From Betaproteobacteria bacterium (lineage in GTDB: Bacteria > Pseudomonadota > Gammaproteobacteria > Burkholderiales > Casimicrobiaceae): a stretch of 14,252 nucleotides of DNA. The stretch's first letter is position 1; every line of letters begins with the position of its first letter. Both the position numbers and the translations under genes were made by a program. Below, piece by piece: positions 12,600 through 14,252 of this stretch. The notes under the pieces are model-generated. The model saw only the letters and a program-made list of their open reading frames with translations, did not search any database and was not told the DNA's origin. The stretch is taken from the NCBI GenBank assembly GCA_013298455.1, contig JAAFHR010000031.1, positions 1 to 14,252 on the forward strand, in the 5' to 3' direction.

Positions 12600-14252
12600 A
12601 TGAAATCAATGCGCTCGTTTCCTTCAAAACAGCTAGCCATCGGCCTAATCGCAGTAACGAGCGCATTCAACGCTTCAGCGCAAACCAGCGCGTCGCCACC
12701 TGACGCCGCCCCCATTCGCATCACCACCGTCGCGCCCAGCGCCGCTAGCTTCTCATCGCTCCTTCAACCCAGTAATTTCATGCCACCTTCCACCAAAGCG
12801 CTTCCTTTTACCGAGCTGGTTCACGGCGTTCGATTGACCGATCCGTACCGCTGGCTTGAAGACGAAAAGAGCGCTGAAGTCGTTGACTGGACTCGCTCGC
12901 AGCACGATGCCACGCTCACTTGGCTCAATACCCATGCCCCCGAAGTGCCCGGCTTGCGCGATGAATTGACCCGCTACATTGATCGCACCGTGACCTCACC
13001 GCCCACGTTTTACAAAGGGCGCGAATTCTTCACGAGAAAGAGCAAAGGCGAGGCGCAGTCGAAGCTCTACACGCGTTTGGATGGCAAAGAGATTCTGCTG
13101 TTTGATCCCACCAACATCGACCCATCAGGCAAATCAGCGATGGAGGGACGCTCGTTCTCTCGAGATGGATCGATCATCGCCGTGGGCTTGCAGCGCGCAG
13201 GCGACGAGATTCCTACGCAGTATTTCATCGACAGCAAAACCGGTCGTACGATTCATCCGCCGCTCAAAGAAGTGTGGTGGGTTTCGTGGACGAAAGATAA
13301 CGCTGTGGCCTACGTGACGCAGCGCACGCAAAAGCAAATCAGCGAGCAGCTGCCGCTCTTTACGCAACGTCTGAAGCTGGGCAGCCCGATTGCCGACGCG
13401 CCCGTCGTGCAGCGCTTCACCGACGCCAAGCAATGGGGCGGCGTATTTGATTTCGAATTTGCGCCTTACACGCTGTATTCGGTGGGCGAAGGAAAGCGCT
13501 CGACCTACGCAATCGCTGCGACCGGCAGCAATGCCGCGCCACGCATGATCTTTGCCGAGAAAGACGCCAACGCAAGCATCCAGATCATCGGCGAAACGCT
13601 CTTCGCGAGCACTGATGCAGGCGCCAAAAACGGGCGCTTGCTGAAGGCAGACATGAAGGCGCCCGAATTCAAAGACTGGAAGGAAATCCTGCCCGAGCGA
13701 AAAGATACGGTGATCGAGAGTTTCGTCGTCACCCGCGATCACATCATCGTGCGCGAACGAAAGGATCTCATCAATCAACTGCGAGTGATCGATCACAACG
13801 GCAAGTTCGTGCGCGACTTGCCTGCTCCGGAATTTGGCAGCGTGAGCTCGCTGAGCTTTGATCGCGAAAGCAACACACTCTACGTCACGCTCTCAACGTT
13901 TAACGCACCCTTCAAGCTCTACAAACTCGATGCCACCAAGCTCGAATGGCAGTTCATGTACCAAGATCAAACGGTACTCGACACGGCCAACATCGAAACA
14001 AAGCTGCTCTACGCAACGAGCCGCGATGGCACCAAAGTGCCGCTGTTTGTGAGCCACAAAAAGGGCCTTGTGCTCGACGGCAACAACCCGGCGCTGCTAC
14101 ATGGCTACGGTGGCTTCAACATTGGAATGAGCGTGGGCTTTTTGGGCTCCTTTGCCACGCTCATCAATCGCGGCGTTGTGGTGGTTGAGGCCGGATTACG
14201 TGGTGGCGATGAGTATGGCGCGGCCTGGCATGAAGCGGGCATGCTCGGCAAA
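12600..14252 (+). CDS. Secreted prolyl oligopeptidase (S9A), C-terminus cut by window edge
   Basis: A serine peptidase that cuts short peptides after proline. The first 551 residues are visible; a full enzyme would need roughly 150-200 more. The N-terminus is a signal peptide (Lys/Arg start, hydrophobic 12-23, cleavage likely after ASA at 25-27), so the product is periplasmic or secreted. An Ala/Ser/Pro-rich linker (28-65) precedes the classic start HGVRLTDPYRWLED (75-88). The seven-bladed propeller runs to about 465. The hydrolase domain starts near ATSRDGTKVPLF (472-483), with HGYGGFNI (501-508) and LRGGDEYGAAWHEAG (533-547). The catalytic Ser, Asp and His would all lie right of 14252, so activity cannot be judged. 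ATG at 12600 is chosen for the signal peptide; an in-frame ATG at 12780 would give a cytoplasmic form. No Shine-Dalgarno sequence is seen, consistent with coupling to dsbB. Confidence 0.92.
   Translation, partial: MKSMRSFPSKQLAIGLIAVTSAFNASAQTSASPPDAAPIRITTVAPSAASFSSLLQPSNFMPPSTKALPFTELVHGVRLTDPYRWLEDEKSAEVVDWTRSQHDATLTWLNTHAPEVPGLRDELTRYIDRTVTSPPTFYKGREFFTRKSKGEAQSKLYTRLDGKEILLFDPTNIDPSGKSAMEGRSFSRDGSIIAVGLQRAGDEIPTQYFIDSKTGRTIHPPLKEVWWVSWTKDNAVAYVTQRTQKQISEQLPLFTQRLKLGSPIADAPVVQRFTDAKQWGGVFDFEFAPYTLYSVGEGKRSTYAIAATGSNAAPRMIFAEKDANASIQIIGETLFASTDAGAKNGRLLKADMKAPEFKDWKEILPERKDTVIESFVVTRDHIIVRERKDLINQLRVIDHNGKFVRDLPAPEFGSVSSLSFDRESNTLYVTLSTFNAPFKLYKLDATKLEWQFMYQDQTVLDTANIETKLLYATSRDGTKVPLFVSHKKGLVLDGNNPALLHGYGGFNIGMSVGFLGSFATLINRGVVVVEAGLRGGDEYGAAWHEAGMLGK

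Noticed and set aside
13134..13796. 220-codon open frame on the minus strand
   Set aside because: Antisense to the prolyl oligopeptidase gene, with no recognisable domain and no gene-like context; judged a shadow frame.

Overview
The window looks like a chromosomal segment of a betaproteobacterium, probably Burkholderiales-like. The grounds are moderately G+C-rich coding DNA, protein relatives that all point to Gram-negative Proteobacteria (EptA-type transferase, DsbB, bacterial-type ProS with an editing insert, a dehalogenase close to the Burkholderia FAcD enzyme) and proteobacterial REP palindromes. The assignment is inference from protein and repeat style; there is no rRNA or tRNA here to confirm it.

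Layout. Positions 1-9153 are carried almost entirely by minus-strand genes. Read in their own direction they are proS (9153-7423), a REP doublet, a fluoroacetate/haloacetate dehalogenase-type hydrolase (7223-6315), a lipid A phosphoethanolamine transferase (6238-4550), a D-malate/tartrate dehydrogenase overlapping it by 4 bp (4553-3474), two different SAM methyltransferases (3441-2704 and 2688-2065), a small GT2-like glycosyltransferase (2045-1293) and an M20 peptidase that runs off the left edge. Positions 9497-14252 are plus-strand: N-formylglutamate amidohydrolase, a second REP doublet, an unrecognised 377-residue protein, a 317-bp non-coding stretch, dsbB, and a secreted prolyl oligopeptidase cut by the right edge.

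How genes group. The transferase, dehydrogenase, methyltransferases and glycosyltransferase are tightly packed (4-bp overlap, then gaps of 32, 15 and 19 bp) and are probably one transcript. EptA plus two methyltransferases plus a glycosyltransferase suggests cell-surface glycan or lipid A modification, with the dehydrogenase an unrelated passenger. dsbB and the secreted peptidase are 10 bp apart and both serve the periplasm.

The most unusual structure is non-coding. The divergent pair proS / N-formylglutamate amidohydrolase has a shared 5' region (9154-9496) built from degenerate short repeats, a 31-bp imperfect inverted repeat and an 11-bp perfect hairpin. Immediately beyond the 3' end of each of the two genes lies a REP doublet (REPIN-like), and the two doublets are inverted copies with the same asymmetric subtype order. 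No phage, plasmid, CRISPR, toxin-antitoxin or defence locus was seen.
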